Below are positions 55,104 through 64,000 of a stretch of DNA of 64,000 nucleotides, in pieces. Under the pieces are notes generated by a model. The model worked only from the letters and a program-made list of their open reading frames with translations, ran no database searches and was not told the DNA's origin. The stretch is from Eremococcus coleocola DSM 15696 (lineage in GTDB: Bacteria; Bacillota; Bacilli; Lactobacillales; Aerococcaceae): the NCBI RefSeq assembly GCF_000428865.1, contig NZ_AUAT01000010.1, positions 1 to 64,000 of the forward strand, in the 5' to 3' direction. The stretch's first letter is position 1. Each line of letters begins with the position of its first letter. The translations under genes were made by a program, and so were the position numbers.

Positions 55104-55147
55104 AAAAACCGAACGGAAAAGCACAAGATGCTCTCTTTCGCTCGGTC
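55104..55147 (-). terminator. Terminator of ftsH
   Basis: ACCGAGCGAAAG and CTTTTCCGTTCGGT pair with two mismatches; TTTTTT follows on the minus strand. Confidence 0.75.
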
Positions 55148-55160
55148 CTTTTAAATTTAA

Positions 55161-57227
55161 TTACAAATTAGGGTCTGAATCCACTGGTTTATCGGTTGGA
55201 TTGATTTCAGATGCCCCTGGGGCTGCTCCAGCTTGACTTGGATCAGCTTCTTCTTGAGCTTTTTCCTTAGCTTCTTCAAAACTATCAGCCTTTTCTGGCT
55301 CTTGTTCTGCCTCTTCTTCATCTGAATCAAGTGGCATATGACCTGTTTCAAACAAGGATTTAATTTGACGTTTATCTAAGGTTTCAATTTCTAACAACTT
55401 GTTAGCAATGACATCTAATTGTTGACGGTGAGCTGTGATAATTTCGGTTGCATCTTGATGGGCTTCTTCCATAATACGACGCACTTCGTTATCAATCTCA
55501 AAGGCAATACTTTCAGAATAAGCCGCATGTTGACCGTACTGACGACCCGCAAACGGTTTGGAATCATCTTCGTATTGAACTGTACCCAACTTATCAGACA
55601 TACCATATTCGGTTACCATTGACCGCACAATCGAAGTCGCTTGTTTAAAGTCTTGACTAGCCCCCGTTGATTTATGGTTAAAGACGATTTCTTCCGCTAC
55701 ACGACCACCTAATAGACCGACCACTTGTTCATATAATTCTTTATACGTCACAATATATTGGTCTTCCTTAGGTAACATAATAGCATAACCACCCGCGCGC
55801 CCCCGCGGTACAATCGTTACTTTGTGGACAATCCGCGCATCAGATAAGACCATCCCTACAACCGTATGACCAGCTTCATGGAAAGCGACCGTCCGGCGTT
55901 GAGTTTGAGAAATTTGTTTATCAGCTTTAGCAGGACCTGCAATCACACGGTCGTGAGCCTCGTCAACATCTGCCGCAGTAATTTCTTTGCGGTTAAAACG
56001 CGCTGCAATTAAGGCGGATTCATTTAATAAGTTTTCAAGGTCAGCCCCAGAAAAGCCAGGTGTTTGTTGAGCAATCACTTTTAAATCTACATCTTTAGCT
56101 AATTTCTTATTGCGGGCATGGACGCGTAAAATAGCTTCCCGACCTTTAACATCAGGGTTACCCACGAGAATTTGACGGTCAAAACGTCCAGGACGTAATA
56201 AGGCAGGGTCTAAGACATCAGACCGGTTGGTAGCTGCCATGACAATGATTCCTTCATTGCCTTCAAAACCATCCATCTCAACTAGCAATTGGTTAAGGGT
56301 TTGTTCCCGCTCATCGTGGCCACCGCCCATACCGGCGCCCCGTTGGCGACCCACTGCATCAATTTCATCAATAAAGATAATAGCTGGTGCAGCTTTTTTA
56401 GCATTTTCAAACAAGTCACGGACCCGGCTAGCACCGACCCCAACAAACATTTCAACGAATTCAGATCCAGACATACTAAAGAATGGTACACCGGCTTCAC
56501 CTGCAACAGCTTTGGCAAGTAATGTTTTACCTGTTCCTGGAGGGCCTTCTAATAAGACCCCAGCTGGAATCCGAGCTCCTAAGGCTGTAAAGCGTTTTGG
56601 ATCTTTTAGGAATTCAACCACTTCGACCAATTCTTGTTTTTCTTCTTCTGCTCCGGCAACGTCTGAGAAACGTACTTTAACATTTTGCTTAGAGACCTCT
56701 TTTGATTTACTCTTACCAAAGTTCATCACGCCACGGCCGCCGCCACCTTGTTGCATCATGGTATAAAGAATAAAGAAGGTAGGAATCAGCAAGAAGAAAT
56801 AAGGTAACATGGACAACCACATGCCTGCACTGGACTCAGGCAAAGACTTCATTTCAGTTTTGCTGGCCTTAGCAAGATCAGTCACAGTTTTAAGGGTGGC
56901 ATCATTACCTAAGATTTCAGTTTTAAATTTCTTAGCAGTATCTGAGCTTTCAAAAATAGAAATAAAAGAATCGGTTTCTTCTTTACTATTTTTTTCCTTA
57001 TAGTCACCCTGGACACTATAGACGCCAGAGCCAATTTGAATTTCAAACTTGTCGATTTTACCTGCTTCCAATTGAGTCATGAATTCACTTGAATTAATTT
57101 CATCAACCTGGCCAAACTGGGACAGGGAACCGGTAAAAGCTTGAAATACACCAAATAAAGCCAAAACCATCACTACATAGAATAGGATGCCTCTTGGAAA
57201 TTTTGGTTTTAAATTACGATTGTTCAT
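55161..57227 (-). CDS. ftsH: ATP-dependent zinc metalloprotease FtsH
   Basis: A 688-residue membrane protease for misassembled membrane proteins. It has two membrane segments (about 12-30 and 131-150), an AAA ATPase (Walker A GPPGTGKT, Walker [16 protein letters not shown], second region of homology ending [10 protein letters not shown]) and the zinc site HEAGH (about 455). The acidic, repeat-rich C-terminal tail ([20 protein letters not shown]) is common in lactic acid bacteria. A potential extended -10 promoter precedes it. Confidence 0.97.
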   Translation of the reverse strand: MNNRNLKPKFPRGILFYVVMVLALFGVFQAFTGSLSQFGQVDEINSSEFMTQLEAGKIDKFEIQIGSGVYSVQGDYKEKNSKEETDSFISIFESSDTAKKFKTEILGNDATLKTVTDLAKASKTEMKSLPESSAGMWLSMLPYFFLLIPTFFILYTMMQQGGGGRGVMNFGKSKSKEVSKQNVKVRFSDVAGAEEEKQELVEVVEFLKDPKRFTALGARIPAGVLLEGPPGTGKTLLAKAVAGEAGVPFFSMSGSEFVEMFVGVGASRVRDLFENAKKAAPAIIFIDEIDAVGRQRGAGMGGGHDEREQTLNQLLVEMDGFEGNEGIIVMAATNRSDVLDPALLRPGRFDRQILVGNPDVKGREAILRVHARNKKLAKDVDLKVIAQQTPGFSGADLENLLNESALIAARFNRKEITAADVDEAHDRVIAGPAKADKQISQTQRRTVAFHEAGHTVVGMVLSDARIVHKVTIVPRGRAGGYAIMLPKEDQYIVTYKELYEQVVGLLGGRVAEEIVFNHKSTGASQDFKQATSIVRSMVTEYGMSDKLGTVQYEDDSKPFAGRQYGQHAAYSESIAFEIDNEVRRIMEEAHQDATEIITAHRQQLDVIANKLLEIETLDKRQIKSLFETGHMPLDSDEEEAEQEPEKADSFEEAKEKAQEEADPSQAGAAPGASEINPTDKPVDSDPNL

Positions 57228-57271
57228 CCAAGCATTTCTCCTTTAGTTATTTATTTAGTTAGCATTTAAAA

Positions 57272-57280
57272 ATTATACCA
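57272..57280 (-). promoter_or_regulatory. Extended -10 promoter of ftsH
   Basis: Minus strand TGGTATAAT (57280-57272), an extended -10 element. The -35 region is weak. It lies 45 bases upstream of the start codon. Confidence 0.55.
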
Positions 57281-57310
57281 TAAACTTTTTAAAAAGATGA
57301 AGCATAATGT

Positions 57311-57853
57311 TTATTGATAAACTTCAGGTTTAAGTACCCCAATATAAGGTAGGTTACGATATTTTTGCTTAAAGTCAAGGCCATACCCAACCACAAATTC
57401 ATTAGGCACTTCTAAACCAACATAATCAGGAATTAAGTTTTTAACAATTCGACGTTCAGGCTTATCCAATAAGGTACAAACCTTGACTGAAGCTGCTTTC
57501 CGGTATTTAAACAACTCTACCAAATAGTTAAGCGTGCGGCCGGTATCAATAATATCTTCAACTACTAAGACATGACGACCTTCTAAGCGCGTATCTAAGT
57601 CTTTGATAATTTTAACTTCACCCGATGATTCAGTTTCTTCACCATAACTAGAAACGTCCATAAAATCAATATCAAGATAAATATCCATCTCACGAATAAT
57701 GTCAGCCATAAAGACCGCTGCCCCTCGGAGGATACCGACTACGACCACTTCTTTGCCCCGATAATCTTGGGTCAATTGTGCACCTAGACGCACGACCGCT
57801 GCATGAATTTCTTCAGGACTAACTAAGACTCTCTCAATATCTTTATCTAACAT
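57311..57853 (-). CDS. hpt: Hypoxanthine phosphoribosyltransferase
   Basis: Purine salvage enzyme, 180 residues. The PRPP-binding motif [13 protein letters not shown] (about 95-107) and [14 protein letters not shown] (about 40) are typical. In Bacillus and relatives it sits between tilS and ftsH, as here, and a TilS-Hpt partnership has been reported. Confidence 0.96.
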   Translation of the reverse strand: MLDKDIERVLVSPEEIHAAVVRLGAQLTQDYRGKEVVVVGILRGAAVFMADIIREMDIYLDIDFMDVSSYGEETESSGEVKIIKDLDTRLEGRHVLVVEDIIDTGRTLNYLVELFKYRKAASVKVCTLLDKPERRIVKNLIPDYVGLEVPNEFVVGYGLDFKQKYRNLPYIGVLKPEVYQ

Positions 57854-57890
57854 GGGTATGCTCCTTATTCTAAATATAGGTCTAATCTTA

Positions 57891-59369
57891 TCATACTTTG
57901 GAAATTTGCTCTATGGTTTGATACAGAAATAAATAAGTCGCAAACTCTTGACTCACAATGGTTGGGTGGGCCGCTTTAATATTAGGTAAGCAAGCCATAA
58001 TTTGATTTTGCCGGTCTACCAAAAGCCAAATTTGGTTTCGTATATTTTTTGGAAGCTTTTGGTCAATCATGACTCGGGCCAATTTCTTATGAAAAATGCG
58101 CCCACTTGCATCTTGTAATCGGATTTGGTCTCCTGGCTGCCGGTGCCTTAGTAAATAATTAATCGGTTGCTTAATATCGATATTCAGCGGGAGGACACAT
58201 TGAGCTTCACTTAATAGCTTGTGGGAAACTTGCTCTTTTCGGAAAATACCAACCCGGTGGCATTCATCCACCCAGATCCATTTATTTAATTGTGTCAGAG
58301 GTTGGAAGTCACTGTCATCAACAGATTCCTCAGGTCCAAGCTCTTTACTTCTATTAAATATCCGAATTTGGTCGTAATTCCGTTGTACATACCATTCACT
58401 GGGTAAATTCAAGCCTTGGTTGGGACTCGCAGTATCACAGATTAGTTGGTCCAACTGGTCTAATAAGCGTTTGTTATAAGACCCTAGATCAGCAATCAAA
58501 CGTTCTTCAATAAAAATGGTTAAAAATGTCCGCCGCCTACTAGCTGATAATTGACGCCAAGTTGGGCGGTCCAGAATCCAGCCATTTTCACCTAAGGCAA
58601 GGACTAATTGATCTTCCTGGGCCATGTAGGTTTCAAAATTTGCTTGGTAGGCCTCAGCCGCCGCTTGGGTCATACTCTCTAAATTTGCTAGAAATTGCGG
58701 ATTTTCACCTTCTAACCACGGTAACAGGTCCTGCCGCACTCGATTCCTTAAATGATGACGCGAAGAGTTGGTCGAATCTTCGCGATATTCTAACTTAAAA
58801 TGTTCAGCATAATCCAACAATTCTGCTTTGCTTATTGACAATAAGGGGCGAACTAAGTCTGTAGCCACACCCTGTCCTTGATCAGTTGTGAGAATTCGCT
58901 GACTATATCGACGAATCCCCGCCAAGCCCTTAAAAGAAGTTCCTCGAATGAGGCGGATCATTAAAGTCTCGGCTAAATCATTGGAATGATGAGCTGTAAC
59001 TAAGACCTGGCTTTGACTAGCGGCCAGGACATTAGCAAAAAAGTGATAGCGTGCCTCGCGTGCCAAACTTTCAGTATTTTTATGGCTAGGTTCCTGCCAT
59101 TCACCGATAAAATAAGTGAGCTGATGGTGATGACAAAAAGATTCGACCAAACTAGCATCCAAGTCAGCATCTGACCGCAAATGATGGTTGAAATGAGCCA
59201 CAATAATTTCCTTTCCCTGATTTTCTTTCAGGGCAAGCAACTTAATCATCAGGTCCAAAAGCACCATCGAATCAAGGCCACCTGAAACACCCATAACTAA
59301 TTTATCGGTCTGCTGCCACTGGGGCCAAGCGTCAAAACTAGCCTTTACTTGTTTTAATAAAGCTTCCAT
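57891..59369 (-). CDS. tilS: tRNA(Ile)-lysidine synthetase
   Basis: Modifies C34 of tRNA-Ile(CAU) to lysidine so that it reads AUA. The PP-loop ATPase motif [16 protein letters not shown] is near residues 26-41. [13 protein letters not shown] and the [16 protein letters not shown] block (about 195-210) are conserved. The 492-residue length includes the C-terminal tRNA-binding domain. GGGAGG precedes the ATG. Confidence 0.95.
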   Translation of the reverse strand: MEALLKQVKASFDAWPQWQQTDKLVMGVSGGLDSMVLLDLMIKLLALKENQGKEIIVAHFNHHLRSDADLDASLVESFCHHHQLTYFIGEWQEPSHKNTESLAREARYHFFANVLAASQSQVLVTAHHSNDLAETLMIRLIRGTSFKGLAGIRRYSQRILTTDQGQGVATDLVRPLLSISKAELLDYAEHFKLEYREDSTNSSRHHLRNRVRQDLLPWLEGENPQFLANLESMTQAAAEAYQANFETYMAQEDQLVLALGENGWILDRPTWRQLSASRRRTFLTIFIEERLIADLGSYNKRLLDQLDQLICDTASPNQGLNLPSEWYVQRNYDQIRIFNRSKELGPEESVDDSDFQPLTQLNKWIWVDECHRVGIFRKEQVSHKLLSEAQCVLPLNIDIKQPINYLLRHRQPGDQIRLQDASGRIFHKKLARVMIDQKLPKNIRNQIWLLVDRQNQIMACLPNIKAAHPTIVSQEFATYLFLYQTIEQISKV

Positions 59370-59403
59370 CGCGGCCTCCCATCTTAATAGCGACTCTTGC
59401 TTA

Positions 59404-59433
59404 TAAAAAGAGGCTGGTCAATCATCCAGCCTC
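59404..59433 (-). terminator. Terminator between the S1-domain gene and tilS
   Basis: GAGGCTGG (59410-59417) and CCAGCCTC (59426-59433) form a perfect 8-bp stem; TTTTT follows on the minus strand. The hairpin is 36 bases before the tilS start, so tilS probably needs partial readthrough or its own promoter. Confidence 0.8.
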
Positions 59434-59454
59434 CCTAAGTGATTTAATGTTTCC

Positions 59455-59530
59455 CTGGCTGCTTATAAAACAGCCGAGTGAGGGCGAGAAAAGGGGCTAG
59501 CCCTTTTACCTAGCCGCACTCCTGTCCCGC
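59455..59530. repeat. Cluster of nested palindromes downstream of the S1-domain gene
   Basis: GGCTGCTTATAAAACAGCC forms one small hairpin. Then GAGTG...CACTC encloses GGCTAG...CTAGCC, overlapping an almost perfect AAAAGGG-GCTA-GCCCTTTT palindrome, with GGGCG/CGCCC further out. GC content is well above the surroundings. It resembles in style the elements near 43.9 kb and 0.95 kb (GAG-GCGGG, CCCGCTC). A dispersed intergenic repeat is possible. Confidence 0.45.
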
Positions 59531-59556
59531 CCCCGCTATCTATAATAACTATCTAA

Positions 59557-60060
59557 TTATGTTCGACGACCACCACGGCCGCCACGTTTACCTTCAGTGT
59601 TCCGTTTAAGAGACGTTAACCGATCTTCAGAATCCTTCAAGAAACGATTCATCATTTGGTCAAAATCATTGGTGGATGATTCTGAAAAAGAATGATTACT
59701 TGACGATACAAACTTCGGTTTGTTTTTGGGACCATTAGCAAAATTATTGGAATCTTTCTTATGAAAATCATCCTTTTTGGGTCTTGGTTTAAAGTTCTTA
59801 GACTGTTTTTTATCATCAGATGCTTTTGCATCATCATCTTTCATCGATAAATTAATTTTACCGTCGGGCATAATCTTAATGACCTTAACTTCAACTTCAT
59901 CGCCAACTTTGATGAAATCATTAATATCTTTAACAAATGAATTTGAGAGTTGAGAAATATGAACTAGGCCTGATTCATTATCGGATAGAGACACAAATGC
60001 TCCAAAATTTTTGACACTGACAACTTTCCCTTTTACTTTAGCGCCAACTTCCAATGACAT
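59557..60060 (-). CDS. S1 RNA-binding domain protein (YabR-like)
   Basis: A 167-residue protein with one S1 domain at residues 1-75 (KVVSVKNFGAFVSLSDNESGLVHISQLS) and a low-complexity K/D/N-rich tail ending in GGRGGRRT. I used ATG 60060; a TTG at 60069 is the alternative. Present between divIC and tilS in many Firmicutes. It probably acts on RNA or ribosomes; the precise role is not established. Confidence 0.88.
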   Translation of the reverse strand: MSLEVGAKVKGKVVSVKNFGAFVSLSDNESGLVHISQLSNSFVKDINDFIKVGDEVEVKVIKIMPDGKINLSMKDDDAKASDDKKQSKNFKPRPKKDDFHKKDSNNFANGPKNKPKFVSSSNHSFSESSTNDFDQMMNRFLKDSEDRLTSLKRNTEGKRGGRGGRRT

Positions 60061-60096
60061 AAATAACAATATCCTCCTTAGATTCTCTGAATAGTT

Positions 60097-60495
60097 TTAG
60101 GGGCGATTGGCTTGAGCGGCTTGATCAAAGCCGTCATCTTCGAGACCCTCTAATTTAAAGATAATTTCGCCTTCTTTAGAATAATAGTAATCTTTTCGTG
60201 CAACTTGGGCTAAATATTCAGGGTCGTTTAAACGTTGTGCTTCTTCTTGTAGTTTAGCATGGGCCGCTTGGACTTCTTGATACTGAGCTTTTGCCTGCAA
60301 AAGATTTTCTTGGTTAACCGATTGCGCTTGTAGAGCTGTAAAAATCGGCACACTACAAATAAAAATTGAAGCGAGGCCTACCATCGCAATAACAAGCGGA
60401 CGCTTGACAGACTGCTGCGAGCGGCCTTGATTTTCTTTAAAATTACCTGGTTGTTGATTCAAATAAACAACCTTTGACTTGCCTTGTGCTTGCAT
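60097..60495 (-). CDS. divIC: Septum formation initiator DivIC/FtsB-like
   Basis: A 132-residue bitopic membrane protein. A basic N-terminus is followed by one membrane segment (LVIAMVGLASIFICSVPIF, about 34-52), a coiled coil (ENLLQAKAQYQEVQAAHAKLQEEAQ) and the DivIC-type DPEYLAQVARKDYYYSKEGEIIFKL. It joins FtsL and DivIB in the division complex. Standard place after rqcP. Confidence 0.92.
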   Translation of the reverse strand: MQAQGKSKVVYLNQQPGNFKENQGRSQQSVKRPLVIAMVGLASIFICSVPIFTALQAQSVNQENLLQAKAQYQEVQAAHAKLQEEAQRLNDPEYLAQVARKDYYYSKEGEIIFKLEGLEDDGFDQAAQANRP

Positions 60496-60585
60496 GGTGA
60501 CACCTCCTTGCTCTTATCGAGTATATCAATAAAGCTGGTTAATTTCCATCAAAATAAGGAAATTCAGACAATAAATTATTGATTG

Positions 60586-60852
60586 TTAAACTTCATCCGC
60601 TGGCCGTTCATTTGCCAAAACAGAGTACATTGAGTCGGCATCTTCTTTTTTTGTTGAATCCTTGAGGGCTTCAACTTTAATTACTAGGGTTCGATTTCCG
60701 TAGCGAATGGTAATCTCGTCACCTACTTTAACAGTAGCCGATGACTTAGCCACAATATCATTAATTAAGACCCGTCCTTGGTCTGCCACTTCTTTAGCAA
60801 CTGACCGACGTTTAATTAAACGAGATACTTTCAAAAATTTATCTAACCGCAT
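60586..60852 (-). CDS. rqcP: S4-domain protein RqcP (YabO)
   Basis: An 88-residue S4 RNA-binding protein. MRLDKFLKVSRLIKRRSVAKEVADQGRV is the family signature. In Bacillus it acts with RqcH in adding alanine tails to stalled nascent chains. Its ATG overlaps the mfd stop by one base (TAATG), so it is coupled to mfd. Confidence 0.92.
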   Translation of the reverse strand: MRLDKFLKVSRLIKRRSVAKEVADQGRVLINDIVAKSSATVKVGDEITIRYGNRTLVIKVEALKDSTKKEDADSMYSVLANERPADEV

Positions 60853-63800
60853 TATTCTTGCTCCTCTCCTTGATTAACAATGGACATTGACTCTTTCGCT
60901 AAAGCTTTTAAGGCAGGCAACCATTGATAAGACACCTTGCCTTGGACTAATAAACGGATGGCTAATTTACCCCCATTTACGGTAACTTCGGCTTTTAACG
61001 GGACTTCCTGTAAGGCTTGGAAAATATTCGGCCCTTTAAGTTTCATACTGGCCCGTTCATTATAGGTGACCACAATTCGCTGCCGGTCTTGTTTAATTTC
61101 TTCAATACCAGATTTTAAGCCGTAATACTTAATTAAGGCAATATCTAACAAGTCAGCCACTTGGTCTGGAAACTCTCCAAAACGATCAATTAGCTGGTCT
61201 TGGATGCTACGATAGGCTTCCTCAGAATCGATTTGTTGAATTGCCTTATACATATTTATTTTCTGCCGTTCATCTTGAATATAATCTTTAGGAAGATAAG
61301 CGTCCACGTCCACATTCCATTCAATAGCTTGGGACTCATATTGAGATTGTTTCTTCTTAATCCCTTTACGTTGGTCAACGGCTTCTTTTAACATCTGGGT
61401 ATAAAGGTCATAACCGACAGAATCGATAAAGCCAGACTGTTGCTTACCAAGCAAGTTACCGGCGCCGCGAATCGACAAGTCCCGCATAGCAATTTTAAAA
61501 CCAGATCCTAGGTCAGTAAATTCCCGGATGGCTTTCAGGCGCTTTTCTGACACTTCACTTAATTGTTTAAAGGGTTCATACATAAGATAAGCATAAGCCA
61601 CCCGGTGGGTCCGACCGACCCGACCTCTTAATTGATAGAGGGTCGATAACCCCATTTTATCTGCATGGTCGACAAACAGGGTATTGGCATTAGGAATATC
61701 AACCCCTGTTTCAATAATAGTGGTTGTCACCAAAACATCATAGAGACCTTGGATAAAGTCCACCAGTACGGTTTCCAATTCTGTTTCGGACATTTGGCCG
61801 TGGGCTACCGCAACTCGGGCTTGGGGCACGAGCTGGCTGATTTCATCCGCCCGTTGGTAGATGGTTGCCACCCGGTTATAGAGATAGAAACATTGACCGC
61901 CCCGTGCCATCTCCCGTTCAATGGCGGTTTTAATAGCCCCTTCATTCCGTTCCATGATATAGGTTTGGACCGGAAATCGGTTATTGGGTGGCGTTTCAAT
62001 CACAGACAAGTCACGAATCCCAATCATAGACATATGCAGCGTTCGCGGTATCGGCGTCGCCGTCAAGGTCAAGACATCCACCTGAGCCTTGAGCTGTTTC
62101 AAACGTTCCTTGTGTTTAACCCCAAACCGTTGCTCTTCATCGACAATTAAGAGGCCCAAGTCATTAAAAACAATGTCCTTCGACAGGATACGGTGGGTTC
62201 CGACCACAATTGAAACCGCTCCGCTTTTAAGCTTAGCAATAGTTTCCTTCTGTTGGGCCCGAGACACAAACCGACTCAAGAGACCAATTTCAAAGGGCCA
62301 ATCATTAAAGCGAGCCTGGAGGGTATTATAATGTTGCTGAGCTAAGACAGTGGTCGGCACCAAGAAAGCCACTTGCTTGCCATCCATCACTGCCTTAAAG
62401 ATTGCCCGCATAGCTACTTCAGTTTTACCGTAACCCACATCACCCACCAAAAGCCGGTCCATGGGCCGACTTTTTTCCATATCGGCCTTGATTTCTTGGC
62501 TGGAAGTTAATTGGTCAGGCGTTTCCACAAAACCAAAGGCTTGTTCAAATTCATACTGTTCTGGTGTATCCGGGCTAAAACGGTAACCTTTTTCGGCTTC
62601 CCGTTTAGCATATAGTTTAATTAAATCATCGGCAATATCTTCAACCGTAGCTTGGACCCTTTGCTTAGTTTTGGCCCACTCTGTCCCCCCTAATTTATTA
62701 ATTTTCGGGGTTTTAGATTCAGACGAGACATATTTTTGGATTAAATGAATTTTGTCCACGGGAATCAAAACCCGGGCATTATTTTGATATTCAATGGCCA
62801 ACATATCCCGGTGGACCCCATTCATTTCTAGGGTTTCCATGCCTGTATAACGGCCGACCCCATGATTAAGATGGACCACATAGTCCCCTACAGATAATTC
62901 ATTATAAGACTTAATCTTTTCTGCATTAGATAAATGAGGTTGACGGACCCGACCTCTGGGACGGTTCACTTCTTTAAATAGGTCATGGTGGGTGACTAAA
63001 GCCCAAGCTTGCTCTGATAAAACAAATCCCTTAGAGAGATCCAAGGTGACCAAGTTGACCCGGTTCGCTTGAATCGGTTGCTCATCTTGTAAATAAACCT
63101 TATCAAAACCGTGATCAGCTAAAGCTTGACGAAAATTCAAGACCTGTTTCTTACTCGGCAAAGCCACTTGGACCACATAACCTTGTTTGAGCCAGGTTTG
63201 AAGATCATCAATAATCATGGGCATTTGACTGAAATAAGGGGTCATAGTCTGGTACTTATAATTAAATAGTCCCGCCAATGCCATGGCGACATAACCTCGT
63301 TGGAGCACGGAAAAATGTAAAGTCGAACCAGAAAAATTCTTTACTAGGTCTTCGAAGTCCCATTTAATGGGTAAATTAGGAATTAGTTGTCCTTTTTCAA
63401 TTTCTTGCTCAATCCAATAATGGTTTTGTTCAATTTGTTGGACTTGCTCTTGTTGTAATTTGGCATAGTCATTGATGACCAAGTGACCATCATAACGTAA
63501 ATAATCTAAGAGCGAGCTCGTCTCAGGAATTAAACCAAAGAAGGCTGAGGCATATTTTAAAGGTTCATTATGGTCAGCCAAGTTCTTTAAATCACCCAGT
63601 AAATTTATTTGTAAATTATTTTTTATAGCGGGATCTTTCACCTTATCCAGGTATTTTTTAGCTCGTTTCTTCAGCTCATCCGCAACCATTAATTGCATGA
63701 AATTCGGGAAAATCAATTCCTGAACTGGGCTTAAAATTACTTCATCTATTTGTTCCACTGATTCTTGGGTTTCAGCATTAAAATAACGAATCGAGTCCAC

Positions 63801-64000
63801 TTCACTATCGAAAAAGTCTAAGCGGACTGGATAGTCGCTATCTAAAGGATAGAAATCAACAATCCCTCCTCGAACTGAAAACTCACCCGGAGTCATCACC
63901 ATATTGACTGACTTATAAGATAAGGCAATCAGCGTATCTAATAGGGCTTGCCGGTCTAGCTCTTGGCCGACCTGGATAATCTTATTATAGGCCACCCATT
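60852..64000 (-). CDS. mfd: Transcription-repair coupling factor Mfd (N-terminus beyond window end)
   Basis: A DNA translocase that removes stalled RNA polymerase and recruits UvrA. About 1,049 residues are visible and the frame is open at base 64000, so the first ~130 residues are missing. Seen are the UvrB-like domain (GEFSVRGGIVDFYPLDSDYPVRL), the RNA polymerase interaction domain (GDYVVHLNHGVGRYTG), and helicase motifs GDVGYGKTEVAMRA, VDEEQRFGVKHKE and QLRGRVGRTHRVAYAYL. The C-terminal TRCF domain (QKINMYKAIQQI) is complete. Confidence 0.95.
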   Translation of the reverse strand, partial: WVAYNKIIQVGQELDRQALLDTLIALSYKSVNMVMTPGEFSVRGGIVDFYPLDSDYPVRLDFFDSEVDSIRYFNAETQESVEQIDEVILSPVQELIFPNFMQLMVADELKKRAKKYLDKVKDPAIKNNLQINLLGDLKNLADHNEPLKYASAFFGLIPETSSLLDYLRYDGHLVINDYAKLQQEQVQQIEQNHYWIEQEIEKGQLIPNLPIKWDFEDLVKNFSGSTLHFSVLQRGYVAMALAGLFNYKYQTMTPYFSQMPMIIDDLQTWLKQGYVVQVALPSKKQVLNFRQALADHGFDKVYLQDEQPIQANRVNLVTLDLSKGFVLSEQAWALVTHHDLFKEVNRPRGRVRQPHLSNAEKIKSYNELSVGDYVVHLNHGVGRYTGMETLEMNGVHRDMLAIEYQNNARVLIPVDKIHLIQKYVSSESKTPKINKLGGTEWAKTKQRVQATVEDIADDLIKLYAKREAEKGYRFSPDTPEQYEFEQAFGFVETPDQLTSSQEIKADMEKSRPMDRLLVGDVGYGKTEVAMRAIFKAVMDGKQVAFLVPTTVLAQQHYNTLQARFNDWPFEIGLLSRFVSRAQQKETIAKLKSGAVSIVVGTHRILSKDIVFNDLGLLIVDEEQRFGVKHKERLKQLKAQVDVLTLTATPIPRTLHMSMIGIRDLSVIETPPNNRFPVQTYIMERNEGAIKTAIEREMARGGQCFYLYNRVATIYQRADEISQLVPQARVAVAHGQMSETELETVLVDFIQGLYDVLVTTTIIETGVDIPNANTLFVDHADKMGLSTLYQLRGRVGRTHRVAYAYLMYEPFKQLSEVSEKRLKAIREFTDLGSGFKIAMRDLSIRGAGNLLGKQQSGFIDSVGYDLYTQMLKEAVDQRKGIKKKQSQYESQAIEWNVDVDAYLPKDYIQDERQKINMYKAIQQIDSEEAYRSIQDQLIDRFGEFPDQVADLLDIALIKYYGLKSGIEEIKQDRQRIVVTYNERASMKLKGPNIFQALQEVPLKAEVTVNGGKLAIRLLVQGKVSYQWLPALKALAKESMSIVNQGEEQE

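Noticed and set aside
56227-56766. Long plus-strand open frame (179 codons) opposite ftsH
   Set aside because: It lies entirely inside the conserved AAA domain of ftsH on the other strand, lacks a ribosome binding site and its composition is that of a coding shadow.
61665-62150. 161-codon plus-strand frame opposite mfd
   Set aside because: Antisense to the conserved helicase motifs of mfd, with no start signals; a shadow frame.

Overview
The window is low-GC DNA with a Gram-positive (Firmicutes) gene order, most likely from a lactic acid bacterium of the order Lactobacillales. My best guess is an Aerococcus-like organism, from the mix of cydABCD, menA, a single prenyl synthase and protein style; I could not test this by a search. 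No rRNA, tRNA, CRISPR array or prophage was found. Almost all genes lie on the minus strand.

Region 1 (1-13.9 kb) is accessory and energy-related. It starts with the C-terminal end of an IS1182-type transposase and a collapsed M13 peptidase pseudogene. A respiratory block follows: a polyprenyl diphosphate synthase (+), then on the minus strand menA, a type II NADH dehydrogenase gene broken by one in-frame TAG, and cydABDC (cytochrome bd and its assembly ABC exporter). Next come an orphan branched-chain-amino-acid-type solute-binding protein, an aldo/keto reductase and a small unknown gene with two in-frame stops.

Region 2 (13.9-26.2 kb) is a 2-oxoacid catabolic operon read on the minus strand: D-2-hydroxyacid dehydrogenase, E1 alpha, E1 beta, E2, E3, a PfoR/EIIC_2-type membrane protein, phosphate butyryltransferase and butyrate kinase. 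A LysR gene faces its end. Upstream is a secreted flavinylated fumarate-reductase-type protein. CcpA-type operators (cre) recur through regions 1 and 2, which suggests shared carbon control of redox metabolism.

Region 3 (26.2-51.0 kb) is the translation core. It holds truA, ecfT-ecfA2-ecfA1, the complete S10-spc-alpha ribosomal operon (rpsJ to rplQ, including secY, adk, infA, rpmJ and rpoA), queT with a structured leader, a MscS-like membrane protein, and the str operon (rpsL-rpsG-fusA-tuf). Long structured leaders precede rpsJ, rpsL and queT, and a perfect palindrome overlaps the tuf promoter.

Region 4 (51.2-64.0 kb) holds a small GNAT protein, a RelP-type small alarmone synthetase, and the housekeeping chain mfd-rqcP-divIC-S1 protein-tilS-hpt-ftsH-hslO-lysS (minus strand; mfd runs off the window end).

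I found no convincing new defence or mobile system. The best leads are the operon joining a 2-oxoacid dehydrogenase to Ptb/Buk through an unassigned membrane protein, the damaged NADH entry to an otherwise complete respiratory block, the candidate shared operator of menA and cydA, and the unclassified structured RNAs near queT.
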